Notes under the pieces: model-generated
Databases searched by the model: none
What the model saw: only the letters and a program-made list of their open reading frames with translations
Told to the model about the DNA's origin: nothing
Part shown: one piece after another, positions 11,106 through 23,239 of the stretch
Layout of the letters: every line of letters begins with the position of its first letter
Position numbering within the stretch: position 1 is the stretch's first letter
Origin: Cryptomeria japonica
Lineage: Eukaryota; Streptophyta; Pinopsida; Cupressales; Cupressaceae
Length of the DNA stretch: 64,000 bases
NCBI RefSeq assembly: GCF_030272615.1
Contig: NC_081407.1
Span: forward strand, 373,076,998 to 373,140,997
Direction: 5' to 3'
Made by a program: the position numbers and the translations under genes

Positions 11106-11285
11106 TTTGATAATGGAAAATATGTTTTGAAGGGGCCTCAAATCCCTTTAAAATGATCAATAGTTGTTTTCAAAAGATAAACAAACTAAGACAAACAACA
11201 AACCAACAACAACAAAAAAAAACCAAATAGCAAAAAAAAGAAAAATAGGGCAAGAGCCCGAACCAACCTACTAGAAATATTTCAT
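11106..11285 (-). mobile_element. LINE/SINE-like 3' tail, copy 1
   Basis: On the minus strand this copy ends with a CCCCTTCAAAACATATTTTCC phrase after a T/G-rich stretch. It matches the inserts at 47337-47493 (minus) and the end of 62240-63205 (plus). The shared core is AAAGGG, a variable GTTT/TGAG, then CCCTTCAAAAC. A non-LTR retrotransposon 3' end is the simplest reading because copies share the 3' end and differ in 5' extent. Confidence 0.5.
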
Positions 11286-11339
11286 AATCTTGGTAGCTTC
11301 CATATCCTTATGCATGATCTTGTCATGCATGTTTTTGAC

Positions 11340-13020
11340 CTCTTTAATCTAGAGAGGGTTAGAGGGTTAGAGAGGGTGTGATGGAAAGCTGATGATGTAG
11401 ATGGTAAAGAGAGAATAAAATTAGTAGGGAAGGGAGAGAGAGATGGGGATATGGAGGGAGAGGGAGATAGAGAGGGAGACGGGAAGAAAATAATGGAGAT
11501 GCCTATAAATGGGAGGGAGGGATAAGAGAAGAGATGAAATAATAAAGAGAGAGAATAGTATGAGGGGACTGAGAGAGAGGTAGACATAGAGGGACTACAA
11601 GACCTAGGGAAGGAGATGATGCAGAGGTGGGGGGAAAGTGAGAAGAGGAGGAGAGAGTTCAAAAATAAATGGGGGTAAAGGGGGAGGGAGATATAGGGGA
11701 AGAGAGAGGGAGATAACTAGAGAGAGGACAAATAGATAGGTGAGAGAACTATATTGGGAAAGAGAGATGAGAGACCTAGATGACAAGAGAGAGGATTGAG
11801 ATGGATATAGGGGGGGAGAGAGAGGTGAGTAATGAGACATGATGCGGATGTAGATAGGTGGAGGATAAGGAAGTGGTAAACCTAGAGTGGTGAGAGAGTG
11901 TTGATGACCTATAATGTAGAGAGAGAGAGAATAAAAGAGGAAGAGAGAATAAAAAAGTGGGGAAGTGAGATATATATGGGGGTATGTATGAATCGAGATG
12001 TAAAGAGGGAGAGGGGAAGAAATGAAGGGAGAGACCTAGAGAAGGGAGGGAGGGAGAAGAGAAGAGATAGAAGAACAAAGAGAGGAGTAAGAGGGGATGG
12101 ATGGAGAGGTAGACATGGAGGGAGTGAGAGACCTATGGAAGGAGGAGATAAAGAGGTTAGGGGAGGAAGAGAAAAGGAGGGAGTTCATAAAGGGATAGGG
12201 TTAAGAAGGAGGGAGAGAGAGGTAGAGAGGGACATAGAGAACTATAGAGGGGGCATATAGATAGGTGAGAGACCTAGATGGCCAGAGAGGAGTGAGATAG
12301 ATAGAGGGGGATAAAGAGAGGTGGGTAACGAGGCCTATATGTAGAGGTAGATAGGTGGAGAGGAAGGGAGGGAGAAAAATAGAGAGGGGAGATATGGTGG
12401 GATGTAGAAGTAATGACCTAGATAATGAAGATAGAGAACAAGAAAGGAAGAGAGAAGACGAGAGAGTGGGAGATGGAGATAGAGAGGGAGAGAGGAAGAA
12501 AGTAAGGTAGAGACCTGGAGAGGGGAGGGAGGGAGAATAGAAGAGATAGAAGAACAAAGAGATGAGTAAGAGGAGATGGATAGAGAGGTAGACATGGAGG
12601 GACTGTGAGACCTAGAGAATGAGGAGATAGAAAGGTTTGGAGAGAGAGAGAGAGAGAAGAGAGGGAAAGAGTTCATAAATAGATAGAGGTAAGGAGAAGG
12701 GAGAGAAAGGTGGAGAGGGAGAGAGATAACTAGAGGGTGGACAATTAGATAAGTGAGAAACCTAGAGGGGAAGAGAAAGGTGGGTAATAATATAGGGAGG
12801 GAGAGACAGTGAGGTGAATAGTGAGAGAGGGACAACCCTAGATATGGGGAGAGAGAGGATAAAAGGGATAGGTAGTGACCAAGAGACAGGAGTGGGACAG
12901 GAGAGAAACAATAAGGGAGTGAGAGAGAAGAGAGAGGGAGAGAGTCAAGGATAAAGAAGAGAGAGGGACAAGAGAGGGAGAGAGATATGTCTAGAGTTTG
13001 GGGAAGATATAGAGAGCAAG
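11340..13020. repeat. Purine-rich (GA/GGA) tandem array with ~0.5 kb higher-order period
   Basis: About 1.7 kb in which one strand is nearly all A and G, with scattered T and few C. Beyond the simple GAGA pattern there is a longer unit: the phrase GTAGACAT-GAGGGA occurs at 11580, 12109 and 12588, and GAGTTCA-AAA near 11656, 12181 and 12670. This gives periods of about 526-529 and 479-488 bp and at least three copies. The open frames across it on both strands are Ser/Leu/Pro-rich or Arg/Glu/Gly-rich low-complexity artefacts, not genes. Confidence 0.85.
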
Positions 13021-13264
13021 ATACATAGCTAAAGAATGCTAATGGGATCATGTTGATTATTGAAATTTGACATGTCGATAATTGAAATTTGACTGTTTGA
13101 AATTTTATATGATCCTCTAAAAACTAGAATCTACTTTATAAGTCCTATAGAGCTATACTTAAATTTTATATTTCATGTATATAGTCTCCTTTAGGGGTGG
13201 ATTTAACTTGTGCCAAGATTGAAAAATCTACACACTCACAAAACCTTCACATTGGACAATGCAG
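13021..13264. other. Spacer
   Basis: Short AT-rich stretch with nothing recognised. Confidence 0.4.
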
Positions 13265-13266
13265 AA

Positions 13267-13452
13267 CATTTGGCACTCGCCAAATGCAAAAAAATGACTT
13301 TTCACATTTGACGAGCACCAAATTTGGCGTGCACCAAATATGAAAATTTAAATTTTGCATTTGGCGAGCGCTAAATTTGGCGCATGCCAAATGTGAAAAT
13401 TCAAAATTTTGAATTTGGCGAGCACCAAATTTGGCGCTTGCCAAATGGTTTT
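13267..13452. repeat. 53-54 bp tandem repeat of near-palindromic ATTTGGCG motifs
   Basis: Units begin at 13305, 13358 and 13412 (periods 53 and 54), with a shorter related unit at 13267. Each contains inverted ATTTGGCG / CGCCAAAT-type words, so the array can form several hairpins. The three overlapping frames here are by-products of the repeat. Confidence 0.7.
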
Positions 13453-13629
13453 CTTGTGAGAATACGAACCCTTTGGGTTGGATTTGCCTTGGGCATCAAA
13501 CCCATAGGTTTGGATGACCTTTTCATGCCAATGACACATTTTTATGAAAAAGTAAGAAGTGGCACCTTTTTGGTACCACAACTTGGTGCACTTACCCAGA
13601 AGAGAGTTCATTTAGAATTTCAAAAAATG

Positions 13630-14561
13630 AGAGGGAGATGAGAGAGATACAAGAGTAGGAGAAAGAGTTGGATGAGATTGAAGTACTTATTTCTTGGAGA
13701 TTGGCTAAGGGAACTGGTAAGTATGATGGAAAGTTACATTTGAAATGTTTTTCTTGTAATAAGATAGGACATTTTGCTTCTAGGTGTCCTGAAATAATGT
13801 CTAGTTATGATAAGCATGAAAGACATGATAGATTTTATATGCATGATAGATATGAGAAGCATGACAAGCCCTACCAAAAGAACATAAATCAAAAGAGATG
13901 CTATTATGCTACTAATGAAGGTGTGATAGATGAAGAATCGATCAATAGGAATTCAAGAGATGAATTTGTATTTATTGCTATCAAGGACAATGATCTAGTA
14001 ATAGTGAATCCTACAAGATGCATTGTTGAGGACAAAGCTTTGGATGCTAAGATTGAAGAAAAAGATGAATGGGTAATTGACAACAGTTGTTCACATCATA
14101 TGATAGGTGATAAAAGTAAATTTGTGAATATGGAAAGGTATGATGGTGTTACAGTAAGATTTGGAGATGATAAAGCTTGTGTGATTCGTGGTAGATGTTC
14201 TATATCTTTTGATGGTAAGAATAATACTGATGATTTATTATATGTTGAAGGTTTAAAGCATAATTTTTTGAGTGTTGGATAGATGGTTGACAAGGGATAT
14301 GATTTGCAATTCAAGAATGGTAAATGCAAGATTCTAAATGCCTCCAGAATAGAGATTGCAACAGGGACTAAAACTAAAGGTAATATCTTTCACTTAAATG
14401 TTGGTGAGAAAAGTTGTTTGATTGCTCAGATTGATGAAAGTTGGTTGTGGCATAGGAGGATGTTTCATGTTAATTTTGACTGCATGATAAGGATAATTTC
14501 TACTCAAGTTGTTAGAGATTTGGCTAATATTGTGAAGCCCTATAATCTGATATGTAAAGAA
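13630..14561 (+). pseudogene. copia-0 gag-protease-preintegrase fragment (5' part)
   Basis: Truncated Ty1/copia frame, broken by frameshifts and stops. It contains a gag zinc knuckle CFSCNKIGHFASRC (CX2CX4HX4C, near 13747-13790), then the protease region with WVIDNSCSHHMIGD (the usual D-S-G reads D-N-S, so the active site is damaged). The conserved LYVEGLKHNFLSVG block and the GAG-pre-integrase WLWHRRMFHVNFD (14440s) follow. The frame stops after residues CKE at 14561, where copia-1 is inserted, and resumes at 37469. Upstream of about 13630 the element is missing, including its 5' LTR. Confidence 0.85.
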
Positions 14562-15885
14562 TTTTGGCAACAATAATGAAGGAAAAATGAGAGGGGGGGT
14601 AAATTAGTTTTCTACTGGATCTACAAACTCAACCATAAATACAAATCTAATAAATTGCAGCAACAAAAAGGGTAAGCAATTTAATAACACAACACACAAC
14701 ACCAATATTTTGAGATGGAAAACCTGATTAAGGGAAAAACCACACTGGGAACCTAGTCACAATAAGATGATACTCTACAGTAGTATGTGAAAATAATTAC
14801 AATGGGGAATGCACATGCATTTAGGCACACTACCTAGAGCTCACTGTCAAGATATAATAACCCAGGAGGATACAACCCTCAGGGAAGTCTCACTAACTTA
14901 CAAAAAGATTCAGACTACAATCCGAAAGAATTGAACTGTAGTAATAGCATATGCTAATGCCTGAGGATAGTTCCAGTTAAGCACATTTATTTTCTCTACA
15001 ACACCAATCTCTTCTTAATACACCACATCAAAAGATGAATCCTTTCTTGCACATACACCACTCTTTGATAATTCAAACACAACCTCGATACCCAAATTAC
15101 ATGACAATATCACCTATTTATATAATCCATCAACCTTGACAACAAGGTTCGCTAAACCCTCAACTCACAATTACAAAATTACATCACACAATACAAAAAT
15201 GGACCACCGGACCAATATAATGATATACATAATATAACATGAACCTAAATCAAATTCTCAAATTCTCCTCTTCACTGGTAATCATGCCAAGATCAACCAC
15301 AACACACTACACCATCAGGAAAACCACATAACACGAAGAACATCATCGGATCAGCAAAATCATCAAGAAATCACACAACGATCAATGAAAATAAACAAAA
15401 GAAATAGGAAACAATTAGGAAACACCAGCAAGCATGTTAGCATCATCAGTAATAGCTGCCCCAAGACCACTTATCAAATCTTTATCGATCAACTTCTGAA
15501 ACTCAAGAACACTTAAACAACAACAACCATCACGAAGAAAGATAAATTGCGAAGAACCAAATAATGAACCATTTGAAATGAAGATACACAAGAACATCCT
15601 AAATAATCTCCCAAAATATTAGCTCAAGGTCTGATCACACCATAATATACTTGAGGAAATAGTGAAATCAGAAAAGCATTGATAACAAAAACAACTGCAA
15701 ACCAGATCATATGATATAATCAATTAGGATTTTCGAATCACCAAAACCAATATAGAAGAGTATAATGATACTAGAAATACTCCATACACCAAACATGACT
15801 CCAATAAACCAATTAGCAGTCACAAGAGTAGGGATATGTTGACATTAATGATAACAACATATCCTAACAGCAACAATGTTCAACA
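14562..15885 (-). repeat. copia-1 3' LTR
   Basis: 1324 bp, matching 36136-37463 (1328 bp). On the minus strand it begins TGTTGAACATTG directly after the PPT; its other end has a mutated terminal dinucleotide. A TATATAAATAGG-type TATA box lies on the minus strand near 15113-15125. Confidence 0.85.
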
Positions 15886-15900
15886 ATCTCCCCCTTTGGC
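15886..15900 (-). other. copia-1 polypurine tract
   Basis: The minus strand reads GCCAAAGGGGGAGAT immediately before the LTR, the primer site for plus-strand DNA synthesis in LTR elements. Further purine tracts occur near 16010-16070 on the same strand. Confidence 0.8.
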
Positions 15901-16198
15901 ATTGATGGCAACATATGAATGTGGAAAACAATCAATGCAAAGAAAGAAAACATCTCCAACAAACTCCCCTTAAGATCAAGTAGATAAAACAATTTTTCAC
16001 ATGCTTCTCTCCCCCTTTGGCAACAATGCCAAAGATTTAGAGAACAAAAAACCAAACTTACTCCCCCCCATGGATAAAAAAATCATAATTCTCTCCTCAA
16101 ACACATTGACTACTCCAGTAGAGTAGCATCACCAAATCATCAATCCAGACAAAAGGATAAGATTGTGAAGTCCACCGGATTGATGCAACTCAATGCAT
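15901..16198 (-). other. copia-1 3' noncoding region
   Basis: Sequence between the end of the pol frame and the PPT. It carries extra PPT-like G-rich tracts and no coding frame. Confidence 0.6.
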
Positions 16199-19100
16199 CT
16201 AGTTCTCATCAAGAGGGATAGATACCCCTAATTTGTCCCTCAAATAGACAAATGTATCTGCAGGAAAAGACTTAGTGAAAATATCAGCAATTTATTCCTT
16301 TGTAGACACATACTCCAACTTCACTTCCTCTTCACTAGATTTTTCTCTCAAGAAATGATATTTGATTGACACATGTTTAGTCTTTGAATGTTGCACTACT
16401 TTATTTGACACATTAATAGCACTGGTATTATCACAATATATGAAAATAGGCTCATCATAGATAACTCTGATATCCTTCAACATTTTCTTCATCCAAACTA
16501 CCTGAGTGCAGTTACTAGGAACAACAATACTCAACTTCAGCAGTAGATAGGGATATTGAATCTTGTTTCTTGCTATCCCATGAAATAGATTTCTTACCTA
16601 AAAAGAATACACCACCAGAGCTACTCTTCTGGTCATCAACATCACCAGTCCAATCAACATCAGTGTAAGCACATAAAATGAAATCATCATTCCTCAGATA
16701 CCACATACCATAATCCACAATTCCTTTTAATTATATGAATATCCTTTTTACAACAGTGACATGACTCTCTTTCAAATCAGCTTGATATTTAGAAGCCATG
16801 CACACAACATGCATAATGTTAGGTCTAGTCCAAGTCAAGTATCGCAGTCCACCAACCATAGATTTGTATAAAGACTGATTAACTTTCAAAGATTCATCAT
16901 TTTTAGATATTTTTTCAACTAGTCACCATAGGAGTTCCAACCGATTTAGAGTCATCTAACCCAAACTTCTTCAGCAATTCCTTCACATATTTAGTTTGAG
17001 ATATAAAAATACCTTTTCCAATTTGTGAAATATACAAACCTAAGAAAATTTCATTTCACCTATCATAGACATCTCAAATTCTTTCTGTATATCACCAGCA
17101 AACTTCATGCTCAAGTCATCATCTCCTCCAATGATAATATCATCAACAAAGACTTCAACAATCAAAATGTTATCATTCTCAATCTTGAAATACAAATTAC
17201 TATTAGTAGTACCTTTGTTAAATCCTAATTTTAATAAATACCTATCCAATCTAGCACACTAGGCTCTAGGGGCCTGTTTCAATCCATAGAGAGATTTATT
17301 CAATTTGCATACCATGCCTCCATCATCTGATAATGAAAATCCATTAGGTTTCTCCATGTAGACTTCTTCCTCAAGATCACCATTCAAAAAAGATGACTTG
17401 ACATCAATCTGATATACCTTGAAATCCTTATAGGTAGCATATGCAAGCAATAATCTAATAGCTTCAAATCTAGCTACTGGAGTAAAAGTCTCCTCATAAT
17501 CAATCCCTTCTTTTTGTGAATATCCTTTACATACCAATCTTTCTTTATTTATAATGACTTCACCAACTTCATTCAATTTGTTCCCAAATACCCATTTAGT
17601 ACCAATCACATTCTTATCTTTAGGTCTAGGCACAAATTCCCATGTGTTATTCTTTTCAATCTGATTCAATTCTTCTTCCATAGCCCTTATCCAATTGTCA
17701 TCTTTGCAAGTTTCAACAACATCTTTAGGTTCAATTTTAGAAATCAAACATACATCTTCAACAACTATCCTTCTTCTAGTCATCATTTGTTTATTTTTAT
17801 CTCTAATAATCTGATTTTCAGAATGATTCAATCTTACATACCTTAGAGTCTTCCGATTACTCTAATTTTTAGGTTCATGTACCTCTCCACCAGCAACAAC
17901 AATATCTAGATTAACTGTCTCTATCAGATCATTCTTTTTTAGCTCTTTAGTCTGAATAGGCATTAGAACAATATAGTGACCATCATCATACTTGCATGCT
18001 CTGATATATTTCTCATAGTTCTCATCAACCTTCACATTTGCACTTTCCACTATCTTCCTCAATCTCTTATTGTAGCATCGGTAGGATTTGCTCTTTTTTG
18101 AATATCTCAACAAATTTCCTTCATCACTTCTTGCATCAAACTTTTCTATATCCTAATCCCTCTTGATATAATACTTGCCACCAAATTTTTAAAAATATCT
18201 CACATTAGGAACATGACCAAACCATAGCTCATAAGGGGTCTTACCGATATCACCTTTAATATGAACTTGGTTGAATGTTTAAACAATAGTACTAGAAACT
18301 TATCTCCAATAGATCTTCAAAACATTCCCTTCAATCAACATAGTCCTTGTAACATCTAAGATAACTTTGACCTTCCTTTCAACAACTCCATTCTGCTATG
18401 GGGTTCTAGGAGCATATAATTGTTTTCTAATCCCATGCTTCTCACATAATGAATAAAATTCATCGAAACAAAATTCTCCTCCTCTATTAGATATCAGACA
18501 TTTCACCTTCAGTCCTATCTCAGTCTCAACCTTTGCTTTGAATATCTTGAAATTTGTCTAATGGTTCTCATTTTTCCTTCAAAAAGACAACCCACATCAT
18601 CCTGGAATAATAATCATTAGTAACATAAAGTATCTATCACCCTGCACACTCCTAATGTTTTTAGGTCCACATAGGTCAGTATGCACAAGATCTAGCAATC
18701 CAGCAGATGTATATTGCTTTCTCTTGAAAGAAATTCTTGTTTGCTTACCCATCTAAAATTCCTTACATACCAGATTAGCAGGCTTAACAATTTTAGGCAA
18801 ATCTCTAACAGCTTGAATAGAGCTAATCTTAATCATTGAATCAAAATTAACATGATACATTCTCCTATACCACAACCAAATTTCATCAATCTAAGCAATC
18901 AAGCAAATTTTCTCACCAGCATTCCAATGAAAGATATTACCTTCAGTCTTAGTTCTAGATGCAATCTCTATACCAAAGGCATTTAGGATCTTGCATTTAC
19001 TATTCTTAAATTGTAAATCATAACTTTTGTCAACCATCTATCCAACACTCAAAAGATTATGCTTCAAACCTTCAACATACAAGACATCATCAATGTTATG

Positions 19101-19536
19101 CTTACCATCAAAGGAAATAAAACCTCTATCATAGATCACATAGGCTTTTTCATCTCCAAATCTTACTATTCCACCACCATATGTTTCCATACTCAAACAT
19201 TTTCTTTTATCACTAGTCATATATGTGAACAACCACTGTCAATCACTCATTCATATTTCTCTTCTACTTTAGTAGCTAAAGATTTATTCTCAATAGTGCA
19301 ACTTGTGGAATAAACAAATACCAGTCCATCTTCTATGATAGAAATAAACACTACTTCATCTGCTTCTGATTCTTCATCTGTAACACCTTCATCAACAACA
19401 TAGTAACAGTTCTTCTGATGCTTATACTTCTAGTTAGACTTGTAAGGATTATCATACTTCTCATGCTTCTCATATCTATCATTCCTATCATTCTTATCAA
19501 ATTTTTCATGCTTATCATATTTAGCCATTCTCTTTG
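16199..19536 (-). pseudogene. copia-1 pol: protease, integrase, RT, RNase H (decayed)
   Basis: Read on the minus strand from 19536 downward. Gag remainder; protease region with VIDSGCSH (about 19210-19240, with a stop just before it and a 1-base slip after it); the preintegrase block LYVEGLKHNLLSVG; degraded integrase (about 18200-18850, many stops). RT follows at 17040-18113, including the [12 protein letters not shown] region, [10 protein letters not shown], and FVDDIIIGG as the catalytic motif. RNase H is 16292-16718, with DVDWTGD and the CDNTSAINVS motif, and the stop is at 16199-16201. Several stops and frameshifts make it non-functional. The upper end is cut by copia-2 within gag. Confidence 0.88.
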
Positions 19537-20904
19537 TGTTAGTCCCAACTAGTGTTGAGAGGGGAGGGGTGAATCAACACTTTACTAGTTTTACAAAATT
19601 AAAACCTTTTAACTGAAGACTACACTAAATTAATATTCATCAATATAAACAGTTATTGCAGAAGAACATGTATGCATGAAAAGATACACAGTAACACGAA
19701 GATTTATCTCGTGGAAACCCAAATGGGAGAAAACCACGGTATGAGTAGAAACTCACAAAATTTGCACTCTTTTGGAGTATGCTCAGTGAGGAGCCATCCC
19801 TATTAGGATATTACAAAGACACTTCTAGGTGCCACTCAGTTAAGGGATTTTATTTAAGGCTTGTTAGGGCATTTACCCTGTTACAGGTAGCCTTTTTAAA
19901 GGTCTTAGGATCATCAATTAAGATATCACTTGGTTAAGGGATTTTACAAAGGGACCTGTTAAAGTCCACTCGGTTAATGGTTTTTGAGTTGCAATGGTTA
20001 GAAAGCACCAAGAAGTTGATCTGTTGGAATAGCTACTGATAGCTTGATCAAATCACAATCAAAATCATACTTTGTCTCCACCGATTGTATCTACTCTGCA
20101 CTACATTGGTCCTCTGCTCATACCCTTGTCTCTGTACCCTACCGGTCTACTTCACACACACTCTCCTCTGTGAAATCATTTAGCACTTCTTCACTCTTCA
20201 CTCTACACTTCAAATCACCTCTTACAAGATTTGCACTTTGCAAATTTTTTGATCAAAAAGGTTTTGTATGAACTCAAAACACTTTATACAGTCTCTGTTG
20301 TCACCTTCAGGTGTTTCCTTAATCAATGCAATCACAGATCTCAGTAGATTTCAAATTCAAATCTTCCTCCTCTTTCTCTACATGCCCTGCAACAATTTTG
20401 CCAGCTACTCAATGAAATTTGCCACTGCATCCCCCAAAGATAGTAACTTTTGGGTTAAGTTCAGTCTTTTAAATGTGAACTAGAAAATCCGCAAGTAATC
20501 ATGGCTTAACTGCATGATAACTAAAGTTGACTTCACCAACCTTTAGTTTGGCATTGACACAAACTCATTGACTCACCTTTTACCATCACAACTGTGTAAT
20601 CGATCACCATTCAGAGATTTATGATGACCACCTATTTTCCTTCTTCTTTACCAGTATACACTGCGCTCTTCATTATTGGTTCATCCTTTGATGCTGATTT
20701 GTAGTGCTTCCATCAAGCCCCTTTTCCTATTTGCCAATGAGGTTCCGATTTGCATACAACCTCAAGCCTTCTTGCCTAAGTCACCTTTTCTACTAAGATA
20801 CACCACTCCATGGGTACCACTCCACCAGTCAGTGTTAGACATAGATGACAAATCTAAGCTAATAGACTGGTTCTCTAGATTAACCAGTTTTGTCAATACC
20901 AAGA
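19537..20904 (-). repeat. copia-2 3' LTR
   Basis: 1368 bp. It aligns along its length with 32706-34244 but lacks 164 bp present there; the missing segment is bounded by a TCAC microhomology. The minus-strand start reads TCTTGG instead of TGTTGG, so the terminal dinucleotide has mutated. Confidence 0.85.
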
Positions 20905-20919
20905 ATCCCCCCCTTTGGC
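20905..20919 (-). other. copia-2 polypurine tract
   Basis: The minus strand reads GCCAAAGGGGGGGAT beside the 3' LTR. Other G-rich tracts occur upstream (near 21030, 21115 and 21165 on the minus strand). Confidence 0.75.
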
Positions 20920-21255
20920 ATTAATGGCAACAGTTCAAAAATTGTCTTATCAGTTGCTTCTGCATGTACTTTCTTCATTTCTTTCTTTATTTATGTACAG
21001 GTCATTACTTCTACTCTGAGTAATGAATATCTCCCCCTAACACTAGAAATACTTTGTTTCAACAACTTCATCTCAACACTACTTACCAATACTCACACTA
21101 TAATCATATCTCCCCCTTTGACAACAATGCCAAAGATGTATTTCAATACACTTACAAGGCTGCTCCCCCTAACTGCAGTAGTCCACACTTTTCAATCTAG
21201 TCTTAGAGATTTTTCATATATAAATCATACCAGATTGATGTAGAGCCCTTTTTAC

Positions 21256-23239
21256 TTACTTTAATGTAGGTAGGGGAATCACGCCTAGCTTACCTCTGAG
21301 GTATTCAAAGGTGTCCTTCTGTAGTGGTTTGGTGAAGATATCAACCACCTGTTCTTTTGTTTGTATATACTCCAACCTCACTTCATTGTCTTGAACCTGT
21401 TCCCTGAGGTAGTGATATTTGATAGCTATATTCTTTGTCTTGGAATGCATCACCAGATTCTTAGTTATGTTGATAGCACTGGTGTTATCATAGTGAATCA
21501 TCACAGGTTCATTTACCTTTTCTTGGATACCTTCCAATAATTGCTTGATCCATACTATCTGTGTACAGTTGATTGCAACAACCACATACTCAGCCTCAAC
21601 TTTGGATTGAGAGATGAAATTTTATTTCTTGCTTGTCCATGACACAATCCTATCTCCAAGAAAGAATGCACCTCCACTAATGCTCTTTCTGTCATCAATT
21701 TTCCCTGCCCAATCTGTATCGGTGAAGACACTTAAGCTGAAATATCCCTTATGTGGATACCAAAGACCATACTCATAAGTCCCCTTAAGGTATCTAAATA
21801 TTCTCTTGACTGCCACCATATGAGTTTCTTTTGGATTTGCAGCAGATCTGGCAACCAAGCCAACAACTCATGCTATATTCGGTCTATTGTGTACTACATA
21901 CTGCAACTTACCGATCATGGACTGGTAAAGTGTCTCATTCACTTCACGAGCCTCATCATTTTTGGATAACTTGCAACTTGTAACCATTGGAGTTCCAATA
22001 GGTTTGCAATCTTCCATTCCAAAAGTAGATTCAAAATTTCCCTTATGTACTTGGTCTGGCTAATGAATATACCATTTTTTAGTTGTGATACTTGCAAGCC
22101 AATGAATAATTTTATTTTCACCGATCATGGACATTTCAAACTCTTGCTTCATTTGTTCTGCAAAACCTCTGCTCATCTCATCATCTCCTCCAAAGAAAAT
22201 GTTATCAACAAAAAAATCTGCAATCAGATGTTTTCCTTTTTCTTCGGTCTTTAGATACAAGTTACTATTATCACTGGTTCTTATGAACCCTATGCTTAAC
22301 AGATATATGTGCACCCTCTCATACCAAGATCTTGGTCCTTGTTTTAGCCCATACAGAGCCTTCTTTAGCCTGCATACCATATCTCTTCCATCTTCTGATA
22401 CAAACCCTTCTAGTTTCTCTATGTACACTTCTTCCTCTAAAACATCATTCAAGAATGCCAATGTGACATCCATTTGGTAAACTTTGAACTTCTTGTAAGC
22501 AACATAGGCAAGCAAGATTCTGACCCCTTCCAACCTGGCCACCAGTGCAAAGGGTTCTCCATAAACCAAACCTTCTTTCTGATCGTAGCCTTTGCAGACT
22601 ATCCTTGCTTTGTTTCTTACTACTTGACCAGTTTCATCCATCTTGTTTCTAAACACCCATTTGGTGCCTATCATATTTTTGTTCTCTGGTCTGGGAACTA
22701 GAGTCCAAGTTTCATTTTTCTCAATCTTCTCTAGTTCCTCCTCCATGGCTTTTATCCAGTCTTCATCTTTTAGATCCTCCTTTGCTATTTTGGGCTCAAT
22801 TTTTGAGAGCAGACAAGCATTTTCGCTTTCTATTCTTCTAGTCAATACTCCTGCATCTTTGTCACCAATAATATTTTTAGCGGAGTGATTGCTTTTGACA
22901 TACCTTTCTAGTATCGGTTCATTTCTTGGAATATCTTCTATCGGTTGTGCAGGTTCTACTTCACATGCTTCTTCATTTACCGCTACTATAGGATTCTCTT
23001 CAGTAGGTTTGACCAGTGCAATGTACTCAAATCCTGGATAATCCTTTGGCTCACTCTTGCTATCTTGTTCATTTTTCTCAGAGAATGCATCTACTCTGAC
23101 ATTGGCACTCTCCACAATCTTACTGGTCCTTTTGTTCAAACACCAATATGCTTTACTCTTTGTGGATTAACCTAAGAAGGTTCCTTCATCACTCTTGGGA
23201 TCAAAATTTCCATAGTACTCATCGCTCTTGATATAGAAC
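21256..23239 (-). pseudogene. copia-2 RT and RNase H (decayed)
   Basis: RT frame 22060-23139 (359 codons on the minus strand) contains the acidic linker, the WIKAMEEELEKIEKNETW block, VYQMDVTLAFLND and LYGLKQGPRSWYERV. The catalytic motif is FVDN where related copies read FVDD, so one catalytic Asp is lost, explained by one G-to-A change. RNase H follows in two frames (21622-21858 with DTDWAGK, and 21256-21585 with YDNTSAINI and IFTKPL), ending at 21256. At least two frameshifts or stops separate the pieces. The upstream integrase lies beyond the gypsy insertion, at 30516. Confidence 0.87.

Noticed and set aside
11282..13051. Long overlapping open frames on both strands of the purine-rich region
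   Set aside because: They are Ser/Leu/Pro-rich or Arg/Glu/Gly-rich translations of a GA-repeat array, change with the repeat unit and have no domain.
13247..13611. Frames of 65-87 codons on the minus strand upstream of copia-0
   Set aside because: Their periodic peptide comes from the 53-bp repeat.
22127..23175. Several plus-strand frames of 75-117 codons
   Set aside because: Antisense to the copia-2 RT frame, which has the real motifs.
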